Origin: Saccharofermentans sp.
GTDB taxonomy: Bacteria > Bacillota_A > Clostridia > Saccharofermentanales > Saccharofermentanaceae
Assembly: GCA_024692105.1 (NCBI GenBank)
Contig: JAILMZ010000047.1
Coordinates: forward strand, 1-29,301
DNA length: 29,301 nt
Direction of reading: 5' to 3'
The translations under genes and the position numbers were made by a program. Each line of letters starts with the position of its first letter. Position 1 is the stretch's first letter. The notes under the pieces are model-generated. The model was not told where the DNA came from. It saw nothing but the letters and a program-made list of their open reading frames with translations, and did not search any database. Shown here piece by piece: positions 17,985 to 26,811 of the stretch.

Positions 17985-19373
17985 TTATTCCGAATCTCTT
18001 CCGCCGACAAGTATCGACGAGACTCTTATGGTAGGCTGTCCGACTGTAACGGGAACGCTTCCTGATACAGAACCGCACATGCCGGCAGCAAGTTCGAGGT
18101 CATTGCCGACCATGTCGATGTTCTTAAGGATCTCCTGGCCTTTGCCGATGAGAGTAGCGCCTCTTACGGGTTCGGCTATCTTGCCGTCACGTATCATGAA
18201 GGCTTCGTTAGCAGCGAAATTGAAGTCTCCCGTGGAAGTATCTACGGAACCTCCGCCCATCTGCGTACAATACAGACCGTATTCAGTATTGGCGATGATG
18301 TCTTTGGGATCAGATTCACCGTTGCAGATATATGTGTTGCTCATTCTTGATGTAGGTGCATAAGAATAATTCTGTCTTCTGCAGCAGCCTGTAGGCTTGC
18401 AGTTCATTCTCCTGGCACCGAGTTCATCTACCAGGTAATTCTTGAGTATACCGTTCTCAATAAGGAGAAGATCGGAGGATTCATTGCCTTCGTCATCTGT
18501 CTCGTAAGAACCCCATTCGCCTTTTATCTTGGCATTGTCCCTGGCACTGACTACCGTAGATGCAATCTGCTCTCCGAGCTTATCGGTAAAATAAGAGTTC
18601 TTTATGCCTACTGCAGTGGATTCAAGTGCATGTCCGCAGGCTTCGTGGAAAATAACGCCACCGAAACCGTTGCCCAGGACGACAGCCATCTTTCCTGAAG
18701 GTGCATAGCCTGCATTTACCATTCTCATTGCGGTCTCACAGCACTCCTCAGTCTTCTCGATAAGCGGATATTCATTGATGAACTCATAACCGCGCATGGT
18801 TCCGGGAGCGATCCTTCCGGTCTGCTTCTCGTTGCCCTTTGTCGCGATGGCTTCGACCGAAAGTCTGATGCGCTTTGTGCTGTCTTCTTTGTTGAAGCCT
18901 CTGGTGTTGGTTACTCTGGCAAGTCTTTCGGTAGCTGCATAACCTGCAGCGACCTGTGTAATGAGACCGTTGTATGCGAGCGCGTGCTCGGAGGCATTGC
19001 GCAGGAATCCAACGGTATCGCTCTTTGCAACCTTCATCGGATCGATGTCGATGTTCGCAGCTGATGTGTGAACAAGGGGCATTATGTCTGCCATCTCCCC
19101 TTTGCTGATGCCTTTGATGGCGTGTGATGCTTCTTTGGCAAGTTTCAGAAGTGATTCAATGTCATTGTCGTTTGAATGTACAAATACACAGTTGGTACCT
19201 GCAAGAAGCCTGATTCCCGTACCGGAATTAAATCCTGTTCCTGCACGGATAACTCTTCCGTTAAGAAGAGAGACAGTTTTGGTGCTCTTCTCTTCCTGGA
19301 ACACTTCGGCAAAATCAGCCGTGGTAGACATTGCCACGTCTAATATTCTTTGAACATCATTGTCACTTAACAT
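17985..19373 (-). CDS. tldD: Metalloprotease TldD
   Basis: This is the catalytic subunit of the TldD/TldE protease. The zinc motif HEACGH is at residues 243-248 within GGVIFHEACGHALESTAV, and the third ligand Cys is likely Cys433 in LAAGMCGSVSGSVPVTVGQP. The 462 residues are near the E. coli length (481). The N-terminal block ADFAEVFQEEKSTKTVSLLNGRV is typical and supports the chosen ATG. There is no strong ribosome binding site; the best candidate, AGAGG six bases upstream, is inside the 3' arm of a 12-base-pair hairpin that ends at the start codon. This could be the terminator of the preceding operon, a control element for tldD, or both. tldD and pmbA are adjacent in the expected order. Confidence 0.95.
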   Translation of the reverse strand: MLSDNDVQRILDVAMSTTADFAEVFQEEKSTKTVSLLNGRVIRAGTGFNSGTGIRLLAGTNCVFVHSNDNDIESLLKLAKEASHAIKGISKGEMADIMPLVHTSAANIDIDPMKVAKSDTVGFLRNASEHALAYNGLITQVAAGYAATERLARVTNTRGFNKEDSTKRIRLSVEAIATKGNEKQTGRIAPGTMRGYEFINEYPLIEKTEECCETAMRMVNAGYAPSGKMAVVLGNGFGGVIFHEACGHALESTAVGIKNSYFTDKLGEQIASTVVSARDNAKIKGEWGSYETDDEGNESSDLLLIENGILKNYLVDELGARRMNCKPTGCCRRQNYSYAPTSRMSNTYICNGESDPKDIIANTEYGLYCTQMGGGSVDTSTGDFNFAANEAFMIRDGKIAEPVRGATLIGKGQEILKNIDMVGNDLELAAGMCGSVSGSVPVTVGQPTIRVSSILVGGRDSE

Positions 19374-19378
19374 ATAAA

Positions 19379-19412
19379 ACCTCTCATCCGGAGGTCAAAT
19401 CGGACAAGAGGT
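19379..19412 (-). terminator. Hairpin between the acyl-CoA synthetase gene and tldD
   Basis: Reading the minus strand, ACCTCTTGTCCG (19412-19401) pairs with CGGATGAGAGGT (19390-19379) over 12 positions, two of them G-U, with a ten-base loop. TTTTAT and then the tldD ATG follow immediately. It looks like an intrinsic terminator for the pyr/acyl-CoA synthetase transcript, placed so close that its 3' arm also contains the only plausible tldD ribosome binding site. The G-U pairs make the stem stronger as minus-strand RNA than as plus-strand RNA, which fits its acting on the minus strand. Confidence 0.7.
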
Positions 19413-19436
19413 CTTATGATGGGTTGTAGCCCGTAA

Positions 19437-21149
19437 TTAATATCTCTTGATCTTCTTTGACGTATTCTTCTCGAATTCAGTCATTCTGAGGACTGTCTTC
19501 TTGATCTTCTTGTAGTTCTCGAGTCTTTCGTTCGTGTCGGCTACGACCTGCTTCAGGATCTCCATTATCTGGTCTTCCGTAGGGTCATCTTCTGTGCCGA
19601 GCTTGGCTTTAACTTCCTCAAGATCAGGGAAGATCGTAGCGGTAATAACGATGTCGTTCTTAACCTCGTCTTCTACGCCGGAGACGACTGATTCCGCGAC
19701 GAAAGGAGAAAGTGACAGAAGGTACTCGATCTCCTCCGGGAATACGTTCTTACCGTTCTTGGCAATTATAACATTCTTCTTACGGCCTGTAATGATGCAG
19801 AAACCGTCCTCGTCGATATATCCGAGGTCACCTGTGTGATAGTAACCTTCCTCATCGAGAGCGATGGCCGTGTTCTCGGGATCATTGTAGTAACCGAGGA
19901 AATTATTGTCACCCTTTGAGATGAACTCACCGATGCCGTCTGAGTCAGGATTTAAGATCTTAACGTCGCATCCGGGAAGCGGCAGACCTGCTGCTTTGTT
20001 CTTAAATGCGCAATCACGGTTAAGTGCGAGAATGGGAGCACACTCTGTAAGTCCGTAACCTTGTACGCAGAGGAAACCGATGTCCTGGAAGAATTGGAGA
20101 ACTTCAGGATTAACGGGAGCGCCGCCTAAGATGATGAGTCTCATCCTTCCGCCGAATACATCGTGGATCTGCTTGAACAGCTTCTTTCTCATCTTATTGC
20201 TGAGGTGAAGCGTATTTGCAAGCTTGATTCCCTTCTTGAGTTTTGCAGCAGTCTTGGGATCGCTGTTAACGTTCTTCATGATCTTCTTGTAGAAGAGTTC
20301 GAGCATGATGGGAACCATGAGGATTGCCGTAGGCTTTGCTTCCTGAAGGTTCTGTGAGATGTATCTGAGACCTTCGCAGATGGCAACCGTCGTTCCTCTG
20401 TAGACCTGGCCCAAGAAGCCGCAGGTGCACTCATATGTGTGATGCAGAGGCAGCACTGAGAGCCATACCTCATTGCGGTCGATATAGAGCATTGAGAACA
20501 TCGACATAAGGTTCTTGCAGATGTTTCTCTGGCAGAGCATAACTGCCTTGGACTTGGCTGTTGTACCTGAAGTAAACAGCAGGATCGTCATCTCTTCAGG
20601 ATCGATCGTTGCTTCAGTAAAGATCTTATCTCCTGCAGCGAGCTTCTCTTCACCCTGCTTCATGCAGTCGTGGAAATAAAGGAAACGCTCATCGGAAGTC
20701 TCATCCATGCAGATATAGTACTTAACGGATGCAACCTTGCCGTATACCTTGTCTACGATGTCCTTCTTTGACTTGGAGAATACCAGAATATCTACCTCTG
20801 CCCTCTCGAGCATGTTCTCGATGTCTTCAACGGGAAGCTCTTTATCGAGAGGAACGATGCATCCGGTACCGTTTGTTGTTGCGAGATATGTTACATACCA
20901 TTCGTATCTTGTCTCGGAGAAGATGGCGATCCTTGCGCCCTTTTGAACGGTATTCATGAAATACGTTCCGAGAGAATCGATATCGTGGTCATACTTCTCG
21001 GTCGAGATGGGAATGTATTCTCCGCCCTTCTTCTCTTTTACGAGGAATACGGGGTTACCGGGGAATTCGTTGACACGTTTCTTGATAACGTCTCTTAGAT
21101 CATGTACCTCAGTTACTTCATAGAGATTTGCATAGGGATCTTTACTCAT
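19437..21149 (-). CDS. AMP-forming (long-chain) acyl-CoA synthetase
   Basis: This ANL-superfamily adenylating enzyme probably activates a fatty or other carboxylic acid to its CoA thioester. The 570 residues include the P-loop-like A3 motif as LLFTSGTTAKSKAVML (about residues 188-203, with Ala where Gly is usual), VQGYGLTECAPILAL, the A7 motif YYHTGDLGYIDEDGF, GRKKNVIIAKNGKNVFPEEIE, and the C-terminal Lys region NTSKKIKRY. Short-chain Acs is unlikely because the N-terminal region and length fit the FadD/long-chain type; the exact acyl substrate cannot be read. Its ATG overlaps the stop of the OPRT-like gene by four bases (ATGA), so it is probably translated from the pyr transcript, which is an unexpected place for it. 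The ribosome binding site is weak. Confidence 0.87.
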   Translation of the reverse strand: MSKDPYANLYEVTEVHDLRDVIKKRVNEFPGNPVFLVKEKKGGEYIPISTEKYDHDIDSLGTYFMNTVQKGARIAIFSETRYEWYVTYLATTNGTGCIVPLDKELPVEDIENMLERAEVDILVFSKSKKDIVDKVYGKVASVKYYICMDETSDERFLYFHDCMKQGEEKLAAGDKIFTEATIDPEEMTILLFTSGTTAKSKAVMLCQRNICKNLMSMFSMLYIDRNEVWLSVLPLHHTYECTCGFLGQVYRGTTVAICEGLRYISQNLQEAKPTAILMVPIMLELFYKKIMKNVNSDPKTAAKLKKGIKLANTLHLSNKMRKKLFKQIHDVFGGRMRLIILGGAPVNPEVLQFFQDIGFLCVQGYGLTECAPILALNRDCAFKNKAAGLPLPGCDVKILNPDSDGIGEFISKGDNNFLGYYNDPENTAIALDEEGYYHTGDLGYIDEDGFCIITGRKKNVIIAKNGKNVFPEEIEYLLSLSPFVAESVVSGVEDEVKNDIVITATIFPDLEEVKAKLGTEDDPTEDQIMEILKQVVADTNERLENYKKIKKTVLRMTEFEKNTSKKIKRY

Positions 21150-21994
21150 CTTTTTGCGTATCCTTTCTCAATAGCGAGATTTGCGCGTTCTGCAGTCTTA
21201 CCGCCCAACGCTATCTGTTCATCGATAAATCCTGGGTGTGAAGCGATGAATTCATCCATATAATCGGCAGGCGAAGCGAGGAACTTAAGAACGAGTTCTT
21301 TCTGCGCTGCATCTATAGTACCATTCTTTTCGGCTTCGTCGAAAATCTCTTTGCCGATGACGGTTATTGTCTGGAGCTCGACGCCGAGGTTCTTGAGAAC
21401 TTCTCTTCCTCCCTGGTCTCTGTCGACTACTGCAAGAGTGTCTGTTATCTCTGAACCGATACCTCTGATAACAGGTATCCAGGCACGCTCATAACTAGAT
21501 GCCTCTGTAACGAGATCTGCTATGTGCAGTGCTTTTTTGCCCTTAAGATCAGCAGGAACAACGCCTGTAGTTGTCAGGTCTTCGTTGTAAGTAAAGGTCA
21601 TGTCCTTATAGATAGTCAGATGCGGCTTGCCGAGCAGATATGCAGGCAGCATGGAAAAGAAGAAATCTCTTCTCTCACCGCCGGAGATGTAATCAAAATC
21701 AAGTTTTGAAGCCATCTCTGCAAGCAGATCCATTGTCATCTTGAAGGTGCCGTTCTTGTTGTAATATGCAAGGAGCATGTCGAAAATCTCAGCAGGAGCT
21801 TCAAGCTTGTCCTTGGAGATGGCAGTCTCTATCCTCTTTAAGACTTCGCCTGCGGCTGCTTCGTTTTCGAGCAGGAAATGCGTATTTATGAAGAAAGGTC
21901 CGAGTCTTCCGGATGTATACCAGAAAGGGGTCTCAGCGGGTGCCACCCTGATCGCTTTCGTATCAAACAGGGCCTGAACTATCTTGTTTGTCAT
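21146..21994 (-). CDS. pyrE: Divergent orotate phosphoribosyltransferase-like protein
   Basis: It probably converts orotate and PRPP to OMP, filling the only step otherwise missing from this operon. The N-terminal KAIRVAPAETPFWYTSGRLGPFFINT block resembles the substrate region of PyrE. A type I phosphoribosyltransferase core is suggested by FDYISGGERRDFFFSMLPAYLLGKPHLTIYK and by IADLVTEASSYERAWIP, in the place of the usual (E/D)DLVTTGGS PRPP loop. That loop is unusual: the first acidic residue is Ala and the TTG is TEA. At 282 residues it is about 70 longer than standard PyrE, with an insert around residues 45-90 and a C-terminal helical extension of about 80 residues. It follows pyrD by 13 bases. 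The function is inferred from fold resemblance and position. Confidence 0.75.
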   Translation of the reverse strand: MTNKIVQALFDTKAIRVAPAETPFWYTSGRLGPFFINTHFLLENEAAAGEVLKRIETAISKDKLEAPAEIFDMLLAYYNKNGTFKMTMDLLAEMASKLDFDYISGGERRDFFFSMLPAYLLGKPHLTIYKDMTFTYNEDLTTTGVVPADLKGKKALHIADLVTEASSYERAWIPVIRGIGSEITDTLAVVDRDQGGREVLKNLGVELQTITVIGKEIFDEAEKNGTIDAAQKELVLKFLASPADYMDEFIASHPGFIDEQIALGGKTAERANLAIEKGYAKR

Positions 21995-22007
21995 ATATCC
22001 TCCCTTA

Positions 22008-22922
22008 TTACCAGAGCTGAAGTGTTCCGGTAAGTACTTTAAGTTCTATCGAATTGTCTTCGCAGTACTTGCAAAGTCCTGCGGTTATATCGACCGGGCA
22101 TGCAGGATGAATAAGGCTTGCAGTACCGATCTCTACAGCGGATGCGCCTGCGATCATGAACTCAAGTACATCGTCAGCAGTCTCGATTCCGCCGCAACCG
22201 ATGATGGGAATATCCAGTACCCGGTAGCACTCTGATACCATCCTGACCGCTACAGGTTTTATCGCAGGACCGGAATATCCGCCTGTGTTATTAGTAAGCA
22301 CGGGACGTCTTGTCCTTATGTCAACAGCCATTCCGAGCATTGTGTTGATGAGGACGACTGCATCAGCTCCGCCCTTCTGTGCGGCAAGAGCGCAGGACTT
22401 GATGTCAGTAACATTAGGTGTCAACTTGATCCAGAGAGGCAGATCCGTGAGCGACCTGAGAAGTGATGTGATCTTCTCGATTTCAACCGGGTCTGTACCG
22501 ATGGACATGCATCCGGACTTTACATTCGGGCAGGACAGATTGATCTCAAGAGCATCGATCTTATCCTTGAATGGTGCAAGTTTGGTTACCATCGAGACAT
22601 AGTCATCTTCACTGTGGCCTGCCACGTTGACGATGACCTTGCAGCCGAGAGTGTTCATGTAATCCAGATCGTTTTCCAGGAAGAAATCGACGCCCGGGTT
22701 CTGAAGACCGACTGAATTAAGCATACCTGCCCTGCATTCAGCTACCCTTACGCCGGGGTTGCCGGCTCTGGGCTTGATCGTAAGTCCCTTGGAAGATATT
22801 CCGCCAAGGATCGACAGATCGTAATACTCGGACAGTTCATGTCCGAAATTGCATGTGCCTGAAGCCAATATCAAAGGGCTCTTAAGTTCGAGATCTCCTA
22901 CTTTTACGTTAATGGCGCTCAC
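22008..22922 (-). CDS. pyrD: Dihydroorotate dehydrogenase catalytic subunit (class 1B)
   Basis: This FMN subunit oxidises dihydroorotate to orotate, passing electrons through PyrK to NAD. The 304 residues show KSPLILASGTCNFG, the substrate-binding LNSVGLQNPGVDFF, the catalytic Cys in LEINLSCPNVKSG (class 1 enzymes use Cys; class 2 use Ser), WIKLTPNVTDI, and the FMN-phosphate regions IIGCGGIETADDVLEF and GASAVEIGTA. The partner pyrK directly upstream makes class 1B secure. The start codon is GTG, overlapping the pyrK TGA by four bases (GTGA), so translation is probably coupled. Confidence 0.95.
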   Translation of the reverse strand: MSAINVKVGDLELKSPLILASGTCNFGHELSEYYDLSILGGISSKGLTIKPRAGNPGVRVAECRAGMLNSVGLQNPGVDFFLENDLDYMNTLGCKVIVNVAGHSEDDYVSMVTKLAPFKDKIDALEINLSCPNVKSGCMSIGTDPVEIEKITSLLRSLTDLPLWIKLTPNVTDIKSCALAAQKGGADAVVLINTMLGMAVDIRTRRPVLTNNTGGYSGPAIKPVAVRMVSECYRVLDIPIIGCGGIETADDVLEFMIAGASAVEIGTASLIHPACPVDITAGLCKYCEDNSIELKVLTGTLQLW

Positions 22923-23686
22923 CAGATCACCTCCGCATAATCAAACACGGGACCGTCCTTGCAGCACCTCTTGTTGTAATAACCATCTTCATTGTCAGCT
23001 TTGGTCTTAACTATGCAGCAAAGGCAGATGCCAACGCCGCAACCCATCCTCTGCTCCATCGACACGAAACACTTCAGCCCGTGCGCAGTTGCCCACTCAC
23101 CTGTTGCCTTCATCATCGGCTTGGGACCGACACAAAGCACAACGCTGCCAGGATTCTCGTTAAGATCAATGGTATCGAGACCTGCGATACAGGTGCCCTT
23201 GATTCCGGCATCACCTGCATCTGTTGTGAGGATGAAAGAAGGATCACTTAATATGACCTGGGAAGCATCTCTGAATCCCTGAACAACGGTAACCTTCTTG
23301 CCTGCCGCCTTTAAAGTCTCATAAGTGAAATTGACCGGGAACACGCCGGTTCCTCCGCTGACCAGAATAAACGAATCGTAGCCTGTCAGATCAAAACCGT
23401 TGCCGAGAGGTGCGAGCATTGACACTTCCGCACCGGGCTCTAACCCTGATAATTCCTCTGTACCCTTTCCTACGACCTTGATGCCGACATAAAGTATCCT
23501 TTTGTCTTCACTAACGGAAGCAACGCCAAAAGGGCGCTTAAGAAACTTGGAACAGGATATGTTAATAAACTGACCGGGGACGGCCTGGGAAGCCGCCTCC
23601 GGACATTCGATTCCTATATAAGCCGTATCGGGAGTAAGGAACTCCTTAGAGACTATCTTGCAAATGTATTCTTTCTTTTGTGTCAT
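22919..23686 (-). CDS. pyrK: Dihydroorotate dehydrogenase electron-transfer subunit PyrK
   Basis: PyrK carries FAD and a 2Fe-2S cluster and links PyrD to NAD. The 255 residues have the ferredoxin-reductase-like FAD domain (QAVPGQFINISCSKFLKRPFG), the NAD-binding FILVSGGTGVFPVNFTYETL, and a C-terminal Fe-S site in RMGCGVGICLCC followed by CCKDGPVFDYAEVIW, fitting the Cys-x4-Cys-x2-Cys-xn-Cys pattern. It starts five bases after the pyrF stop, with GAGGA very close to the ATG, and overlaps the GTG of pyrD. Confidence 0.95.
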   Translation of the reverse strand: MTQKKEYICKIVSKEFLTPDTAYIGIECPEAASQAVPGQFINISCSKFLKRPFGVASVSEDKRILYVGIKVVGKGTEELSGLEPGAEVSMLAPLGNGFDLTGYDSFILVSGGTGVFPVNFTYETLKAAGKKVTVVQGFRDASQVILSDPSFILTTDAGDAGIKGTCIAGLDTIDLNENPGSVVLCVGPKPMMKATGEWATAHGLKCFVSMEQRMGCGVGICLCCIVKTKADNEDGYYNKRCCKDGPVFDYAEVIW

Positions 23687-23691
23687 TATCC

Positions 23692-24642
23692 TCAGATATA
23701 CTTACGGTTAATGAGAGCTGCCTTGAGCTTGTCTCTCATATCGATAGCTTCATCTCTTGTAGCCAGTGCGAAATCCTCAGGCTTGAGGTCTTCGCGCTTA
23801 GTCCAGGCACACATGAGGCTTCTGGAAGCATTTACGATACCGCCCTTTCCGTCTTCTGTAAAAGATGCAACAGCTTCATCAGCGCCTGCTCCCTGTGCTC
23901 CGTAACCCGGGATAAGGATGAATGCGTTGGGAAGTCTCTTTCTTATTGCAACTGCTTCTTCGGGGAATGTGGCACCAACAACTGCGCCTACACATGAGAA
24001 ACCTTCTTCTCCGATGTAATCCATGCCCCATTCATTTACCTTATCTGCAACAGCCTCATAGACTTTGCGGCCGTCGGCAAGCTCAAGCTCCTGGAAATCG
24101 GCAGATGAAGGATTGGATGTCTTTACAAGGCAGAAGATGGCGCATCCATATTCCTTGCAATTAGCCAGGAAAGGCTTAACACCGTCGATTCCGAGATATG
24201 CGTTTACTGTAACGGCGTCAGCACCATAGACCTTGAATCTCTGATCCATAAGAAGCTCTGTAGCTCCGATGATGGACTTTGCATATGCTTCAGCTGAAGG
24301 ACCTATGTCATTTCTCTTGGCATCAGCGATGACGAGCATACCTTTCTTCTGGGCATATCTAATCGTAAGAGCAAGAGACTTGAGTGCTTCGGCACCATAC
24401 ATCTCATAATATGCATACTGAACCTTGATGGCGGGAATGATATCGCAGGTTGCATCGATGAGAGCCTTATTGAAAAGCCAAAGAGCTTTTGCGGTAGCCT
24501 TGAGAGGCTCATCCGGGAAGATAGACTCAGCATGTTCCTTGATGAACTGCGGGATGTAATCAAGCTTGGGATCAAGTCCTAATACCGTGGGGTTGTCTAA
24601 TTCGGCAATCTTTCTGACCAAAGCATCACTGAAGTTTCTCAT
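23692..24642 (-). CDS. pyrF: Orotidine 5'-phosphate decarboxylase (type 2)
   Basis: It decarboxylates OMP to UMP, the last step of the pathway. At 316 residues it is the longer type 2 form, not the ~235-residue type 1. Signatures are PTVLGLDPKLDYIP at the N-terminus, the catalytic VIADAKRNDIGPSAEAYA (Lys and Asp of D-x-K-R-x-D-I), DAVTVNAYLGIDGVKPFL and the phosphate-gripper region ILIPGYGAQGAGADE. It overlaps the end of pyrC by 17 bases, with its ribosome binding site (GGAGGA) inside pyrC, and pyrK follows five bases later. Confidence 0.95.
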   Translation of the reverse strand: MRNFSDALVRKIAELDNPTVLGLDPKLDYIPQFIKEHAESIFPDEPLKATAKALWLFNKALIDATCDIIPAIKVQYAYYEMYGAEALKSLALTIRYAQKKGMLVIADAKRNDIGPSAEAYAKSIIGATELLMDQRFKVYGADAVTVNAYLGIDGVKPFLANCKEYGCAIFCLVKTSNPSSADFQELELADGRKVYEAVADKVNEWGMDYIGEEGFSCVGAVVGATFPEEAVAIRKRLPNAFILIPGYGAQGAGADEAVASFTEDGKGGIVNASRSLMCAWTKREDLKPEDFALATRDEAIDMRDKLKAALINRKYI

Positions 24643-25885
24643 AAGTCGTCTTTCCTCCCATTATCGTAAGTATTGTCTCGCCGTATAATTTCCAGCCGTC
24701 AAAAGGCGTATTCCTTGATTTGGAAAGCGATGTGTTCTTGTCGTAAGTGAACTCGTTGTCGAGATCGAATGCGGCAAGGTCAGCGTCTGCTCCCTCTTCG
24801 AGGCTGCCTCTTCCGAGACTTAAGATCTTTGAAGGTGCATAGCACATCAGATCGATAAGTCTGTCGAGAGTAATATCACCCGTTTTTACAAGATAAGTGT
24901 ACCCCAAAGCGAACGCAGTCTCAAACCCCAGAATTCCGTTAAGGGCAACTGAGAACTCACAGTCCTTCTCATCCTGGTGGTGAGGCGCATTATCTGTGGC
25001 GATAACATCGATCGTTCCGTCCTTGATGCCTTCGATGATGGCAAGTCTGTGCTCCTCAGTTCTGAGCGGCGGATGCATCTTGAAGTTAGTATCGTAGTTC
25101 TCGCAGGACTTGTCCGTAAGAGTGAAATAATGCGGGCATGTCTCGCAGGTTACCTTTACTCCCCTTGCCTTAGCTTCTCTAATCATCCTTACGCCGTCTT
25201 TTGTGCTGACATGGCAGATGTGTACGGGGATGTTCAGGTATTCGGAAAGAATGATGTCTCTGGAGATCATGATATCCTCTGAAGCCGTAGGGATTCCCCT
25301 GATACCTATCTCGGTGGAAACGTCACCCTCGTTCATTGCGCCTTCGGAAAGTGACTTGTCTTCGCAGTGGTTAAGTACCGGAAGATCGAAGTCTGAAGAA
25401 TACTCCATGACCTTTCTCATGATTCCGGCATTCTTGATGGGATGTCCGTCATCGGATACGGCAACAATGCCTGCTTCCTTCATGAGTCCCATCTCTGAGA
25501 TCTGATCTCCGTCGATACCTTTTGTAGCGGCTCCGATCGGATAAACCCTGCAGTTGCCTGCTTCCTTTGCTTTCTTGAGGATACCGCTAATAACTGCGGC
25601 ATTATCAGCAACAGGCTTGGTGTTTGGCATCGGGCAGATGCTTGTATAGCCGCCCTTCGCTGCGCTTGCAGTACCCGTGGCGATGGTTTCCTTATACTCA
25701 AAGCCGGGTTCTCTAAGGTGGCAGTGCATATCGACCAGACCGGGTACTACAGTTGCACCATTAAGGTCTATTACCTTATCAGCATCCTTCTCATTGAAAG
25801 GTGCGGCAAACTTCTCGCCGTCAATATAGATCTTATCTGCATCGGGCTTGCCGAATACTTTGCAATTCTTTATCAGTGTCTTCAC
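24626..25885 (-). CDS. pyrC: Dihydroorotase
   Basis: This zinc amidohydrolase closes carbamoyl aspartate to dihydroorotate. The 419 residues fit the type I (Gram-positive) form. Visible are the metal-binding VDMHCHLREPGFEYKET near residues 52-67, the region ICPMPNTKPVADN, the later ligands in LNHCEDKSL and VHICHVSTKDG, and the catalytic Asp in IATDNAPHHQDEKD. Translation starts at GTG, overlapping the pyrB TGA by four bases (GTGA), with AGGAGG eight bases upstream; starting at this GTG gives the natural N-terminus MKTLIKNCKVFG. Confidence 0.95.
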   Translation of the reverse strand: MKTLIKNCKVFGKPDADKIYIDGEKFAAPFNEKDADKVIDLNGATVVPGLVDMHCHLREPGFEYKETIATGTASAAKGGYTSICPMPNTKPVADNAAVISGILKKAKEAGNCRVYPIGAATKGIDGDQISEMGLMKEAGIVAVSDDGHPIKNAGIMRKVMEYSSDFDLPVLNHCEDKSLSEGAMNEGDVSTEIGIRGIPTASEDIMISRDIILSEYLNIPVHICHVSTKDGVRMIREAKARGVKVTCETCPHYFTLTDKSCENYDTNFKMHPPLRTEEHRLAIIEGIKDGTIDVIATDNAPHHQDEKDCEFSVALNGILGFETAFALGYTYLVKTGDITLDRLIDLMCYAPSKILSLGRGSLEEGADADLAAFDLDNEFTYDKNTSLSKSRNTPFDGWKLYGETILTIMGGKTTYEKLQ

Positions 25886-26811
25886 AGGTTGTTCCTCCTT
25901 GCCATGAGCAGATAGAGTACAGCCATTCTTACGGCGACACCGTTCGTGACCTGCTCATTGATCACGGACTGGTCGCAGTCATATACCGCCGTCGGAAGTT
26001 CAACGCCGTGGTTGCACGGACCCGGGTGCATCAGGAATGCATCGGGCTTTGCAAGTGCAAGCATCTCGGGCGTGATCGCATAGAAATGTGCGTATTCAGC
26101 TACGGACGGGAACAATGACTTCTGCTGACGTTCGAGCTGTACCCTGAGTCCCATGACAGCGTCCGCATCCTTTATGCAGTCCGCAACGCTTGTAGAGACT
26201 CTTACGCCCATCTTCTCGATTCCAACGGGCATCATCGTGCGCGGACCGTAAACGCTGACCTTTGCACCGAGCTTGGACAGGCCTATCGCATTGGAACGCA
26301 CTACGCGGCTGTGATAGATATCTCCGCATATTGCGATGTTCTTGCCTTCAAAAGTATCGAAACGCTCATACATGGTAAGCATGTCGAGCAATGCCTGAGT
26401 GGGGTGCTCGTCCATACCGTCACCTGCGTTTACGACAGAAGCCTTGAGGTGCGGTGCGATGAAATGAGGCGCACCTGACTGTGAGTGGCGCATGATGATG
26501 ATGTCCGTACCCATCATGTCTATAGTTCTTGCGGTATCCAGGAGCGATTCTCCCTTGTTGACCGAGCTTCCGGATGTCGTGATGTTGGCGGATGCCGAGC
26601 CCATGTATTTTGATGCGAGCTCGAACGAGAGCCTTGTTCTTGTGCTGTTCTCGTAAAAGAGGGTTACTACCGACTTGCCCTGGAGGTGCGAAGTCTTCTT
26701 GTTACCGGAAGATATGACCAGCTTCATTGTTTTCGCCGTGTCCAATATCTCAATGATCTCTTCTGCGGTCAGCTGCTTCATGCCGAGAAGGTCTTTGCTC
26801 TTAAGTCCCAT
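25882..26811 (-). CDS. pyrB: Aspartate carbamoyltransferase catalytic subunit
   Basis: It condenses carbamoyl phosphate with aspartate, the committed step. The 309 residues contain the carbamoyl-phosphate motif FYENSTRTRLSFE (around residue 53), KGESLLDTARTI, the substrate motif DEHPTQALLDMLT and LMHPGPCNHGVELP. The C-terminal HPGPCNHGVE replaces the more common HPGP-x-N-R-G-VE, with His at the usual Arg. No pyrI regulatory subunit lies next to it, so allosteric control of the E. coli type is not encoded here. Its ATG overlaps the pyrR stop by one base (TAATG). Confidence 0.95.
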   Translation of the reverse strand: MGLKSKDLLGMKQLTAEEIIEILDTAKTMKLVISSGNKKTSHLQGKSVVTLFYENSTRTRLSFELASKYMGSASANITTSGSSVNKGESLLDTARTIDMMGTDIIIMRHSQSGAPHFIAPHLKASVVNAGDGMDEHPTQALLDMLTMYERFDTFEGKNIAICGDIYHSRVVRSNAIGLSKLGAKVSVYGPRTMMPVGIEKMGVRVSTSVADCIKDADAVMGLRVQLERQQKSLFPSVAEYAHFYAITPEMLALAKPDAFLMHPGPCNHGVELPTAVYDCDQSVINEQVTNGVAVRMAVLYLLMARRNNL

